DNA from: Eubacterium sp.
GTDB lineage: Bacteria; Bacillota_A; Clostridia; Lachnospirales; Lachnospiraceae
Assembly (NCBI GenBank): GCA_024687845.1
Contig: JAILEL010000174.1
Span: 1-43,632, forward strand
Length of the DNA stretch: 43,632 nt
Reading direction: 5' to 3'
Positions 1 to 7,623 of this stretch are shown in pieces. Both the position numbers and the translations under genes were made by a program. Numbering within the stretch: position 1 is the stretch's first letter; each line of letters begins with the position of its first letter. A model generated the notes under the pieces. The model ran no database searches. It saw nothing but the letters and a program-made list of their open reading frames with translations, and was not told where the DNA came from.

Positions 1-141
1 GAGCAGCTCAGTAAAGAAACTCTTCTTACTGCAATAAAAAAGGTAGCTGAAAACAGTAACAGCTACGTTACGGCCATGAACAGTGCCGGAAGCAGTGATT
101 CTATAAAATGCATCACAGAAATAATTGATAGTCTTACATAA
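1..141 (+). CDS. C-terminal end of a MurG-like glycosyltransferase (partial)
   Basis: Reading frame 1 is open from the window edge to a TAA at 139-141, giving 46 residues that end in SDSIKCITEIIDSLT. The pattern of a helical segment, an N...Y...M..S block and an SI..I..II tail resembles the C-terminus of clostridial MurG, the enzyme that adds GlcNAc to lipid I on the inner face of the membrane. That match is from memory of the family; no catalytic motif lies in this fragment. A strong hairpin terminator follows directly, which supports a real gene end. It is the only plus-strand coding sequence in the first 8.5 kb. Another GT-B glycosyltransferase is possible. Confidence 0.4.
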   Translation, partial: EQLSKETLLTAIKKVAENSNSYVTAMNSAGSSDSIKCITEIIDSLT

Positions 142-144
142 ATA

Positions 145-185
145 AAAAGGGTAACAGATGAAAACTCCTCAACTGTTGCCCTTTT
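145..185. terminator. Bidirectional intrinsic terminator
   Basis: A 13-bp stem pairs 145-157 with 173-185 (one G-U pair) around a 15-nt loop. A-rich and T-rich ends occur on both strands, so it can end the plus-strand MurG-like gene (stop at 141) and the minus-strand gene that stops at 239. Confidence 0.8.
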
Positions 186-238
186 ACATTATCATTTAAA
201 AACTGAACGCTATTTTTATCAGATATTTCACCCAAAAA

Positions 239-790
239 CTAGTTTACTGCCTTACTAAGTCCATTAAGAATATCCTGATAATATGTTGTTTTATCTGATT
301 TATAGAACGAATATGTATCAACTTCTATTTTAGAAGGATAAAGCTTCTCTCCAGCTTTAACTTCCTTTTTATCAACTGTTAACTCAGTACCCTTCTTTTC
401 AACCTTAAACATTATTCGAACATGTGCTTTCGTATGATTGATAATATTATCATCACTCATATTATCCTGATAAGATATATCTGTATCATATCCATCGCCA
501 TAAACTTCATAAGTACCATCACCAGCATCATTTACTGAAATCTTCTTAATTGTCCAGGCAAAATCCTTAGTTGCTTTATTCATGACAGCATCATAAGTTT
601 TCTTCTTGTTCTTAGGAACTGTTGTTGCCTTTACCTTATTAACTATAAGATTATAATTAGCATCTGTTGAACTCTGTAACTTGGCTGTTATCGGATTCTT
701 ATATCTTCCTGGAAGAACAAAATAGATACCAATAACTAATCCAACTACAAGAATAATACCAAAGACTATTCGCGCTATTTTATTTGCCAT
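239..790 (-). CDS. Membrane-anchored hypothetical protein, 183 aa
   Basis: The product is not recognised. The ATG at 790 is chosen because AAGGAG lies 10 nt upstream; a GTG nine bases further up (799) would sit only 3 nt from that site. Residues 7-27 (IARIVFGIILVVGLVIGIYF) form one hydrophobic segment near the N-terminus with a positive residue before it, so the protein is either a type II membrane protein or an uncleaved-signal secreted protein. The remaining 150 residues are Lys/Asp/Tyr rich and look like a small extracytoplasmic beta-rich domain with alternating polar and aromatic residues. There is no lipobox cysteine. It is followed by a bidirectional terminator and preceded, 59 nt away, by the HD-domain gene, so the two may be co-transcribed. 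Confidence 0.7.
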   Translation of the reverse strand: MANKIARIVFGIILVVGLVIGIYFVLPGRYKNPITAKLQSSTDANYNLIVNKVKATTVPKNKKKTYDAVMNKATKDFAWTIKKISVNDAGDGTYEVYGDGYDTDISYQDNMSDDNIINHTKAHVRIMFKVEKKGTELTVDKKEVKAGEKLYPSKIEVDTYSFYKSDKTTYYQDILNGLSKAVN

Positions 791-849
791 CTCACACACA
801 CTCCTTTTGATATGACTTATAATTTTTCATAATATCTGACTGTTTATCA

Positions 850-1440
850 TCAGAATAATTCTCTCTCCAACTGGAAAATGAAACTTTCCATCATCTGCAA
901 ACGCTTCATGAACTCAGTTCGTCCGGTCTCAGTCTTGCATAATGCGGATTTATTCTTCAGATCTCTGTAACATCCTTTAATCTGGTAGTACGCTCTCTTA
1001 TAGCTTGCCTCATCTTCAAGCGCTACCATCATACAATCAGACATTATTCCAACAGCACCGAATTCATCAAGGAAATCAGCATCCATAACTATACGACATT
1101 CCAAAGAAAGATCTTTATCAGTTTCTTTGTCGTCATGCACCATAATAATCTCTCCAACCTTGACGATCATTTCAGGTGCCACATCTATGCTATCCAAATA
1201 TTCAACAGCTATTTCAGCACTTCTTTCACTACTCGGTTTGCCATTCTCCCAGCCTACATCATGAAGTAATGCAGCCAGAACAATAACATCTAAATCTCCA
1301 CCCAGTTTAGCCTGGAGACGAATGGCCCATCTATATACCCTCATAGTATGCTCATAACTATTTCTAAAAGGATACTTTCCTGACTCAGTATTTTCAGAAG
1401 TTTTTTTCTTTACAAATTCAATTACTTCTGAGTAATCCAT
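850..1440 (-). CDS. HD-domain phosphohydrolase, 196 aa
   Basis: This is a metal-dependent HD superfamily hydrolase, probably cytoplasmic and acting on a nucleotide or other phosphorylated substrate; the substrate cannot be told. Metal-ligand motifs are visible: H31 in YEHTMRV, the H60-D61 doublet in ALLHDVG, H102 in MVHDDKE and D120/D122 in VMDADFLDEFG. The order H...HD...H...D is that of the PF01966 family, and the length suits a single-domain member. The ATG at 1440 is preferred over a TTG at 1449 because AGGGG lies about 10 nt upstream of the ATG. The next gene upstream on this strand is the SRP RNA gene, and no convincing promoter is visible between 1441 and 1672, an AT-rich stretch. Confidence 0.85.
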   Translation of the reverse strand: MDYSEVIEFVKKKTSENTESGKYPFRNSYEHTMRVYRWAIRLQAKLGGDLDVIVLAALLHDVGWENGKPSSERSAEIAVEYLDSIDVAPEMIVKVGEIIMVHDDKETDKDLSLECRIVMDADFLDEFGAVGIMSDCMMVALEDEASYKRAYYQIKGCYRDLKNKSALCKTETGRTEFMKRLQMMESFIFQLERELF

Positions 1441-1673
1441 TCTCAACAAACCCCTACATTCTTAAAATTAATATTTTGCTTACTTGTTTTACTCCCCATC
1501 ATCTGTCAAAAGCTACAACACCACATAAAACAAAAATTGACAAAACAACAAATATGCAAAATAACAAATACGTTTATCAATATCCTATATATAATAACAC
1601 TTTCTGAAAAATAATGCCACTATTTTTATTTTTTAAGTTTCTACGTTTATTTTTCGGTTATCATTTTTTTTAA

Positions 1674-1937
1674 CCACGCGGCTGACTTTGCAAAGCTCAA
1701 ACAAGCGTTACCTTGGCAGTTAACTCAATCCAGGCTGCCTCACGGCGCACAGAGAGGTTCTACTTAGTGCTGCTTTGTTCCCAACCTGACACGGTTCATA
1801 GATTCCTGTCGCGTAAGACCTGGATATCAACGTCACTTACCAAGGGCAGACCCCACAAGAAACAGTTCGAGGCCAGCCATCACCCCTGCTATAGCGGGTT
1901 GCAGGTTCAGGGCACCGCTAACTCCCCGGCTGCGTGG
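1674..1937 (-). ncRNA. ffs: SRP RNA, large Gram-positive type
   Basis: The minus strand carries the hallmarks of the long Bacillus/Clostridium SRP RNA of about 265 nt. Ends CCACGC (1937 side) and GCGTGG (1674 side) pair. The 5' Alu domain shows GGTGCCCTG and CCGCTATAGCAGGG. The SRP54-binding S domain shows GTCAGG, a UUG-GGAA-CAA tetraloop hairpin and the asymmetric-loop AAGCAGCA, followed by GTTAACTGCC and AAGGTAACGC near the 3' end. The RNA is the scaffold of the signal recognition particle that targets nascent membrane and secreted proteins. GC content is clearly higher than in the AT-rich flanks. No clear U-tract follows the 3' end, so it may be released by processing. Confidence 0.93.
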
Positions 1938-1951
1938 AAATTTATATTAAG

Positions 1952-1975
1952 CAATTCATCATAATATATGAATTG
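1952..1975. repeat. 8-bp inverted repeat in the SRP RNA leader
   Basis: CAATTCAT (1952-1959) and ATGAATTG (1968-1975) are perfect inverted arms separated by 8 bases. They lie between the predicted transcription start (near 1986) and the mature SRP RNA 5' end, so the transcript would carry a removable 5' hairpin, possibly a processing signal. Confidence 0.45.
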
Positions 1976-1992
1976 TTAATTCCAACTACATT

Positions 1993-2021
1993 AGTATATA
2001 AAAGAAGTTGCTCACAGTCAA
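1993..2021 (-). promoter_or_regulatory. Sigma-70-type promoter of the SRP RNA gene
   Basis: On the minus strand TTGACT (2016-2021) and TATACT (1993-1998) are separated by 17 bp, a near-consensus housekeeping promoter. The start would be near 1986, about 48 nt ahead of the mature RNA. A weaker TTGGAA-N16-TATGAT pair lies nearer the RNA and is an alternative. Confidence 0.7.
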
Positions 2022-2024
2022 GCA

Positions 2025-2074
2025 AAAAGAAATCAGAAACAGGAGTCGTTCACGTTCCATTTCCGACTCCTGTT
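2025..2074 (-). terminator. Intrinsic terminator of the transglutaminase-like gene
   Basis: Perfect 11-bp arms pair 2038-2048 with 2064-2074; on the minus strand the stem is followed by TCTGATTTCTTTTTG. It lies 115 nt after the gene that stops at 2190 and just before the SRP promoter, so it separates the two units. Confidence 0.75.
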
Positions 2075-2189
2075 CCCTGTTACATACGAGTAACCCCTTA
2101 CATATTCTATTTTTTTCCTAAGTTCCATCCCCATTATTTTGGCTCTTAGGATTTTTATATGCAATCATAAACTTTTTTTGCAAAAGCAC

Positions 2190-4046
2190 CTATTTCTTTA
2201 CAATTGCCTTCTTACTAAGACCTCCTTTTAGAAGCATTTTCTTATACTTTGCAAATGTCTTCTTAGGAACAGTTACCTTTGCATCTATTCCGGTTCCCTT
2301 AAAAGCTTTTGAACCAATCTTTTTAACAGCTGTACCCTTAAAGGTAATAGTTTTTAATTTGCTGCAACCAGCGAATGCATTTGCCTCTATGGTTTTTACA
2401 TTCTTTCCAATTATTACTTTTTTCAGCTTCTTATTACCTTTAAATACATTCTTACCAATGCCAGTAACCTTAAATACTTTCCCCTGATATTTAACTGTAT
2501 CAGGCACTACCGCTGATTTAATGCCCTTCTTTGCAGTTACTAAAACAACTAATGGAGAAGATCCAACTTTACTGATCTTGTAAGTAAAGGATCCAGAATT
2601 AAAGGTTTTTCCAACTTTTACCAGATTTACATCTGACTTCAACGATTTGCCACTCTTTGTCTTATCCGGTGACTTATCCGGTGACTTATCTTTATCCTGT
2701 AGCTCTGTATTATCGGATGAATCTGCGACCGAACCGTTTGCTGCAGTTACAACAACTACTATAGTATCCTGATTGCTAAAGGATGACACATCTCCCTTCG
2801 CCCGTACAATCTCAATATCCTTATTTATTGATGATTCATAGAGTCCAAGTCCTATGATCTTCACGGAACAAATCCCAAGGCTGCCATTGTACGTACCGAA
2901 CTGAACCTTATAATCAAATCCTTTAACCAAAGCTTTACCATTTAAGGTAACTACGACATTTACATACAACTTGTCGTTTGTAAAATATCCATTTCCTACA
3001 ACATCTGCTTTGTCAATTGCTTTCTTACTAATGCCCGAATAATACGAAGAGGCTGCCAAGCTTACAACACTCTCCGGAGTCTTTTCAACTCCCATATCTT
3101 CTATGCAGGCATCCGAATGTCCTTCGAAGTTCTTACCCTGAAGAAAATAATCATAATACTGTCTTCCGGCATCCCATGTACTATCTACATAGTAATACGA
3201 ACTCCCAATTCTTACGACATTCCATGCATGAGCTTCTACATTGCCTTCAGCATTAACAGACTTTCCAACTACAATTCTGCTATCCAGCCCTGCTGATAAA
3301 GCCATGTAATAAAATAGTGATGAATAACCCTGACACACTGCAGTCTGGTTCACCAGAGCAGCATAAGCACTCTGCTTTAATGTATAAGCATCATTGTTTA
3401 AGTTCTTATGATCATAAGTGATGTTCTTTGCAATATATGAATATATAGCCTGTACCTTCTCATACTCACTCTTTCCTGTCAGATTAAGATCTGATATCAC
3501 AGATGCTGCTTTTGCCTTAAATACTTTTTCCTTAGAAGCATCAGTATAAAACTTGAAATAATATGTAATCGATATTTTTCCCTTAATTTCTATACTATAC
3601 TTACCTGTGTTATTATCCATTGATGTAGGAACGTACTCACATGAACAACTAGTTTTACTTCCCATCATGGAATTTACAAGGTAATCGCCTTCTTCAGCAA
3701 TGCCAGTATGTTTCAGCGCATTATTCAAAATATTCTTAGAGATAATACCTCCCAGCTTATCTGCAGCATCATTAGCCGCTACATCTTGCGAAACTGATTT
3801 ATCATACTCATAACTATACTTCTGAGGAAGTTTATATGTAATCAAAACCTCTGTATTTCTGGCAATCATCTGTTTTCTGAGATAGATAGCTGCTGCATTC
3901 AGATCCGTAAAGGATTCGCTACCTTGAGTTGAAATCAATGAATTTCCATCTGCATAAACAGAACCAATATTATTTACCGGCACCAAAAAAATCCCTATCA
4001 GTGCTATGGCAAAAACTATTAAATTCCTGTTTATACCGGATTTATT
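2190..4046 (-). CDS. Secreted transglutaminase-like protein with C-terminal LRR_5 repeats, 618 aa
   Basis: An N-terminal signal peptide (charged NRN, then the hydrophobic stretch LIVFAIALIGIFLVP, cleavage probably near VYADG at 31-35) sends this protein out of the cell. Residues about 190-310 hold a transglutaminase-like cysteine protease fold with a visible triad: C239 in TAVCQGYSS, H274 in EAHAWNVV and D289 in YYVDSTW. A linker with SPDKSPDK repeats near residue 470 precedes BspA-type leucine-rich repeats (about 515-600; ANAFAGCSKLKTI and SKAFKGTG units) and a Lys-rich tail. There is no LPXTG or transmembrane anchor. The ATG at 4046 is chosen for AAGGTGA 5-7 nt upstream; an upstream ATG at 4088 lacks a site. 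It stands alone under a c-di-GMP-I riboswitch, suggesting a role in surface attachment or matrix remodelling; substrate unknown. Confidence 0.88.
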   Translation of the reverse strand, partial: NKSGINRNLIVFAIALIGIFLVPVNNIGSVYADGNSLISTQGSESFTDLNAAAIYLRKQMIARNTEVLITYKLPQKYSYEYDKSVSQDVAANDAADKLGGIISKNILNNALKHTGIAEEGDYLVNSMMGSKTSCSCEYVPTSMDNNTGKYSIEIKGKISITYYFKFYTDASKEKVFKAKAASVISDLNLTGKSEYEKVQAIYSYIAKNITYDHKNLNNDAYTLKQSAYAALVNQTAVCQGYSSLFYYMALSAGLDSRIVVGKSVNAEGNVEAHAWNVVRIGSSYYYVDSTWDAGRQYYDYFLQGKNFEGHSDACIEDMGVEKTPESVVSLAASSYYSGISKKAIDKADVVGNGYFTNDKLYVNVVVTLNGKALVKGFDYKVQFGTYNGSLGICSVKIIGLGLYESSINKDIEIVRAKGDVSSFSNQDTIVVVVTAANGSVADSSDNTELQDKDKSPDKSPDKTKSGKSLKSDVNLVKVGKTFNSGSFTYKISKVGSSPLVVLVTAKKGIKSAVVPDTVKYQGKVFKVTGIGKNVFKGNKKLKKVIIGKNVKTIEANAFAGCSKLKTITFKGTAVKKIGSKAFKGTGIDAKVTVPKKTFAKYKKMLLKGGLSKKAIVKK

Positions 4047-4111
4047 CATAATCATCACCTTAATCATAAGAAAGTAGTTTTTACTCATCTCAATATGGCT
4101 AAGCTCATTTA

Positions 4112-4145
4112 CAAATTAAAAAGCGCCATATCTTTATATGACGCT
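4112..4145 (-). terminator. Riboswitch-linked intrinsic terminator
   Basis: A 10-bp stem (4122-4131 with 4136-4145, one G-U or A-C step at most) with an AAAG tetraloop is followed on the minus strand by TTTTTAATTT. It sits between the c-di-GMP aptamer and the transglutaminase-like gene and is the likely expression platform: ligand binding would decide readthrough. Confidence 0.8.
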
Positions 4146-4225
4146 CACCCTCCATATGATTCACGGATATTTTTCCGGTTATCTTCTCCTGGTCTACCTT
4201 CCGGCTTTCCCTGTGAAGTTTCCAT
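4145..4225 (-). CDS. Possible 26-residue leader peptide
   Basis: An ATG at 4225 opens a frame of 26 codons (METSQGKPEGRPGE..., ending in RESYGG) whose TGA stop at 4145-4147 touches the first base of the terminator stem. It lies wholly between the aptamer and the terminator. The preceding bases (CGGTGCAG) are a poor ribosome site, so translation is doubtful. If translated, a ribosome at the stop would cover the 5' arm of the terminator and favour readthrough. A chance frame is the main alternative. Confidence 0.25.
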   Translation of the reverse strand: METSQGKPEGRPGEDNRKNIRESYGG

Positions 4226-4235
4226 CTGCACCGTA

Positions 4236-4340
4236 AATGCAACTGGCTACCATTTGATTTTCATCCAATTTTCAGATAAATATCATTTAAGGCCCTATAG
4301 CTTTGCGTCACATAATTTCTCATGCTTTGCCTACTATTAA
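4236..4340 (-). promoter_or_regulatory. Cyclic di-GMP-I (GEMM) riboswitch aptamer
   Basis: On the minus strand the conserved blocks of the GEMM-I aptamer occur in order: GGCAAAGC, then a GAGAAA tetraloop-like turn, GACGCAAAGCTATAGGGCC, a variable P3 arm, and ATGGTAGCCAGTTGC. These contain the ligand-binding core and the tetraloop-receptor partner of class I. The aptamer begins about 20 nt after the predicted transcription start and is followed, about 90 nt later, by an intrinsic terminator ahead of the secreted transglutaminase-like gene. Family knowledge: these RNAs control motility, adhesion and matrix genes in Clostridia. Whether this one is an on or off switch is not evident. Confidence 0.92.
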
Positions 4341-4364
4341 ATTCGTTGTTTTGCAACTAAGTAA

Positions 4365-4394
4365 ATTATACCATTCTAAGGTGTTTTCCGTCAA
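4365..4394 (-). promoter_or_regulatory. Sigma-70-type promoter ahead of the riboswitch
   Basis: On the minus strand TTGACG (4389-4394) and a consensus TATAAT (4365-4370) are 18 bp apart. Transcription would start near 4358, placing the riboswitch at the very 5' end of the leader. Confidence 0.8.
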
Positions 4395-4454
4395 CGAGCC
4401 ATTGCAGTAGCTTATGTAAATAATTTACAAGTATTTTTGTGCATATTGTACAAA

Positions 4455-4946
4455 TTATTGAGCAGACTCCCGTTTCTGTTCCGCAAGTTGCTTTCTTAAA
4501 TCCTTAAAAAAATTCTTAAGCATTTCTGAGCATTCCTGCTCAAGAATCCCTTTTGTGATTTTAACTTGATGATTAAACCCCGGATGATCCAGTATATTGA
4601 TTATTGATCCAGCAGATCCCGCTTTAGGATTCATACAGCCTATCACAACTTCAGGTATCCTTGACTGCACTATTGCCCCTGCACACATCTGACAAGGTTC
4701 CAGTGTCACATACATACGGCACCCCTCAAGTCTCCAGTCTCCCATATATTTTGATGCTTTTTTTATAGCCATAAGTTCTGCATGAGCAAGACTCTGCTTA
4801 TCCTTGTTTCTCCTATTATAGCCCCTTGCTATTACTTTCCCTTCATAAACAATGATACATCCTATCGGAACATCACCATTATCAGCTGCTTTGCGGGCAA
4901 GTCTGATAGCCTGTCTCATATATTTTTCATCCTCGGTCAGTCTCAT
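4455..4946 (-). CDS. tadA: tRNA-specific adenosine deaminase TadA
   Basis: TadA converts A34 to inosine in the anticodon of tRNA-Arg(ACG) so it can read several codons. The zinc-dependent deaminase motif is complete: H55-A-E57 in LAHAELMAI, with E57 as proton shuttle, and C85/C88 in LEPCQMCAGAIVQSRIP. The length of 163 residues matches the family. AGGAG lies about 12 nt before the ATG. It is the last gene of a close-set minus-strand group, 29 nt after rsmA. Confidence 0.95.
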   Translation of the reverse strand: MRLTEDEKYMRQAIRLARKAADNGDVPIGCIIVYEGKVIARGYNRRNKDKQSLAHAELMAIKKASKYMGDWRLEGCRMYVTLEPCQMCAGAIVQSRIPEVVIGCMNPKAGSAGSIINILDHPGFNHQVKITKGILEQECSEMLKNFFKDLRKQLAEQKRESAQ

Positions 4947-4975
4947 AATCAGTTACGCTCCTCTTAATCACACAA

Positions 4976-5842
4976 CTATTCAGGTAATTTATCTAGAAGA
5001 TTCGTAAGTTCGGCAAACTGGCTAAGCTCCAGAGCTTCCCCTCTCACTCTTACATCTAATCCCATTTGTTCCAGAGCCTGTTCTACTTCTTCCCTGCTAT
5101 AAGAAAGCCCTTCATAATTTTTTACAGCATTTGCCAGAGTCTTTCTTCTCTGGTTAAAAGCTGCACGTATTATTTTAAACATAAGAACCGGATCGTTTGT
5201 TTTTACCGGAGGTGTTTCCAGTCTATTAAGCCTTATAACAGCCGAGCCCACATTAGGACGAGGCATAAAACAGTTAGGTGGTACATTTGCAGCAAGATAT
5301 GGGGCTGCATAATACTGCACTGCAAGAGACAATGCCCCATAATCCTTTGAACCAGGAGACGCCTTCATTCTGTCAGCAACTTCTTTCTGGATCATAACTG
5401 TTATTGAATCAGCAGGAACACCAGATTCTAGAAGACTCATTATTATAGGGGTTGTTATATAATACGGAAGATTTGCAACTATTTTAAATGGTCTTCCTTC
5501 AAATATACTTCCAATATCCTGTTTCAGAATATCTCCATGGATTATACGGACATTATCGTATTCTGACAAAGTTTTTTCCAGAATTGGTATCAGTTTATCA
5601 TCGATTTCGACTGCAACCACATTTTCGGCCGCTTCTGCAAGGTACTGTGTTAGTGTACCAATACCAGGGCCTATTTCTAAAACTTCCGTGTCCTTATCGA
5701 TACCGGCAGCAGCTATTATCTTATCTATCACATGTGAATCAATAAGGAAATTCTGTCCATAGCTCTTTCTGAAAGTAAAATTATTCTCTTTTATTACTCT
5801 TATAGTTTCCTGAGGATTACTCAGCATTTTTTCTTTTTCCAT
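4976..5842 (-). CDS. rsmA: 16S rRNA dimethyladenosine transferase RsmA (KsgA)
   Basis: The enzyme uses SAM to dimethylate two adjacent adenosines in the 3'-terminal hairpin of 16S rRNA during small-subunit maturation. Visible motifs: YGQNFLID (28-35), the SAM-binding loop VLEIGPGIGTLT (54-65), an acidic VEIDDKL (78-84), and the catalytic NLPYY at 124-128. The C-terminal part carries the FNQRRKTL block of the family. The length of 288 residues is normal. It begins 11 nt after the polytopic membrane protein gene and precedes tadA by 29 nt, so the three are probably one transcript. Confidence 0.96.
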   Translation of the reverse strand: MEKEKMLSNPQETIRVIKENNFTFRKSYGQNFLIDSHVIDKIIAAAGIDKDTEVLEIGPGIGTLTQYLAEAAENVVAVEIDDKLIPILEKTLSEYDNVRIIHGDILKQDIGSIFEGRPFKIVANLPYYITTPIIMSLLESGVPADSITVMIQKEVADRMKASPGSKDYGALSLAVQYYAAPYLAANVPPNCFMPRPNVGSAVIRLNRLETPPVKTNDPVLMFKIIRAAFNQRRKTLANAVKNYEGLSYSREEVEQALEQMGLDVRVRGEALELSQFAELTNLLDKLPE

Positions 5843-5853
5843 ATTTCAACTCT

Positions 5854-7164
5854 TTATGCATAAAAATTAAACAACTTGCCAAAACGCCCGCTATTTTCAA
5901 TTACAGCCTCTTCAAATCCCAGCATCGACTTAATTGACTCATATTCATTACTATATTTTCTGCTGATAATAATCGACATACTTCTTTGAGCAGGCTTATA
6001 CCATTTTTGCACCGCATTTTCATCCATTATGAATATTTCTATAAAGCGTCTTCCATTTCTAATCTTATAAGGAGTATATTGATCATACATCAGAGGAAGT
6101 ATCTCCTGTTTCTTCTCAGATCCCGGTTTTACGAGATATACCTGACCGTTTACAACTGCCAGATAACACATATCATAGTTTTTAATCTTTGGACTTATGT
6201 TTGTTCTGGCAAATACCGGAATATACATGCTTATATTATTCTGTGCATCAAAGTATTTTTTAAACGAATCATCACAGATAAGATTCCTTTCTTTTCCACT
6301 AAAGATCGGATAAACATAAATCTTCTGGTAGTATTTCACTATAGGATAAGCAACTTTGAAAATAACTATCGCCCAGAGAAGCAGGAAGATATACAGTGCA
6401 ATAAACAGCCATGGTGCCACTATTGAAATAATGACTATCAGGGTTACAAATACCGGCTTCGAAGTTTCATATATAATCCTTATAACCGGAATATTAGTCA
6501 TGATGAAATCCAAAGCACCCACAACAGTATTCATAATAAAGTAAGTCACACTAAGAATAATTGAGGCAAGTATACAAAGAATAAGCCCACCAATATATTT
6601 CGTACTAAATATATTTGAAATAGCAGCTGCATTACTTGTAATAGGCTCCAGCAGACTGTATTCATCCTGTTCAATACTATATGCGAACATAAGAAACGGC
6701 ATAGTAATATTGAATATTAGTCCTATTTTGCTATCTACTTCCTTAATTACATCTTTTAATACAGGAATGTATTTTCCTATCTTTAGTATCACAAAAATGA
6801 CAATAACAAATATACTTATGGCAAAGCTGTTCATCATTCCCAGATAATCCGAATATTTGCCAAACTGGTCTGGCATATATCTTACAAACATAGATAAAAC
6901 CGCTTCAACAAAAAGAATTGATATAGGTTCTATGGCGCTGCCCAGGTTGTTAGCAAACAACGCTACCGCATTAAACATAACGCCCCCCAGAGCACTTCCC
7001 TGTTTTTCAGTAACCACTTCATCAGAAAAATACTGCCCTGAAGGAGTGTTGAATGTGTTTGCAGCTTCAGCGCTCTCCGAGCTTACAATAAAGAACACCA
7101 GAATATACGCCATAGTCAGCAGTAATAATATACATTTTTTTCTTTTGTCATAATTCTTAATCAT
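5854..7164 (-). CDS. Polytopic membrane protein of unknown function, 436 aa
   Basis: I do not recognise this family. The ATG at 7164 is chosen because GGAGA lies about 10 nt upstream; an in-frame start at 7227 would overlap the previous gene. The N-terminus looks like a signal or first membrane segment (KRKKCILLLLTMAYILVFF) followed by SESAEAAN, a plausible cleavage or loop region. Hydrophobic segments follow at roughly residues 110-130, 150-165, 190-215, 235-265 and 240-280, so about six spans. After the last span a soluble domain of about 130 residues begins near GKERNLICDD and runs to the C-terminus with many aromatic and charged residues. It sits between a DUF2752 membrane gene and rsmA in a tightly packed group. 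Confidence 0.75.
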   Translation of the reverse strand: MIKNYDKRKKCILLLLTMAYILVFFIVSSESAEAANTFNTPSGQYFSDEVVTEKQGSALGGVMFNAVALFANNLGSAIEPISILFVEAVLSMFVRYMPDQFGKYSDYLGMMNSFAISIFVIVIFVILKIGKYIPVLKDVIKEVDSKIGLIFNITMPFLMFAYSIEQDEYSLLEPITSNAAAISNIFSTKYIGGLILCILASIILSVTYFIMNTVVGALDFIMTNIPVIRIIYETSKPVFVTLIVIISIVAPWLFIALYIFLLLWAIVIFKVAYPIVKYYQKIYVYPIFSGKERNLICDDSFKKYFDAQNNISMYIPVFARTNISPKIKNYDMCYLAVVNGQVYLVKPGSEKKQEILPLMYDQYTPYKIRNGRRFIEIFIMDENAVQKWYKPAQRSMSIIISRKYSNEYESIKSMLGFEEAVIENSGRFGKLFNFYA

Positions 7165-7199
7165 ATGAATCTTATCTCCATTCAATAGTTTCAATGATA

Positions 7200-7610
7200 T
7201 CAGATGTTTCTGATCACGGTGTAACAAATGGTTACTATAAAAAGTATTACTAGTACAACCAGTTCAGGTATCGTCATCTTTATGCTATTTGTTCTGATAT
7301 ACCTGATTTCAGAAATCAGAACAATAATCATAAGCGGAGGACATACAATAAACAAAAGCATATTTTCTTCAAATGCTTCTCTGAATCTGAAATGCGTACA
7401 GTTTATAATAGCTCTCGTCATTCCACAGCCTGGACATTTGAGATGAGTAAGTTTATGAAATATACAAGGAATTCTGATGTCAGTAAACCTGCATATAAGT
7501 ATATAAACTACGCAAAATACAAGTATTGTAACCAAATTTTTTATAAAAACATTTCTTCGAGCCACGTAGCCCTGAGAATAATCATTTTTGATATTTTTTT
7601 TATCGTCCAT
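7200..7610 (-). CDS. DUF2752 family membrane protein
   Basis: The signature LKCPGCGMTRA followed by HFRFREAFEENMLLF is that of DUF2752 (PF10825), small membrane proteins of unknown function with a CPxCGxTR motif at a membrane face. Three hydrophobic stretches are visible: LVTILVFCVVYILI, MLLFIVCPPLMIIVLI and LVVLVILFIVTICY. The ATG at 7610 is preferred: it lies 13 nt after the thiG stop and allows translational coupling, although its ribosome site (AAAGAG) is weak. An in-frame ATG at 7649 with GGGAAGAG upstream, overlapping thiG, is a fair alternative. It precedes the polytopic unknown by 35 nt, suggesting a joint membrane function. Confidence 0.8.
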   Translation of the reverse strand: MDDKKNIKNDYSQGYVARRNVFIKNLVTILVFCVVYILICRFTDIRIPCIFHKLTHLKCPGCGMTRAIINCTHFRFREAFEENMLLFIVCPPLMIIVLISEIRYIRTNSIKMTIPELVVLVILFIVTICYTVIRNI

Positions 7611-7623
7611 TTTCTGACTCTTT

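Noticed and set aside
1713..2149. Two plus-strand open frames over and beside the SRP RNA gene
   Set aside because: They lie antisense to a conserved structural RNA and its promoter and have no ribosome sites or recognisable protein features.
4095..4340. Plus-strand open frame opposite the leader region
   Set aside because: It is antisense to the c-di-GMP riboswitch and terminator, which explain the sequence.
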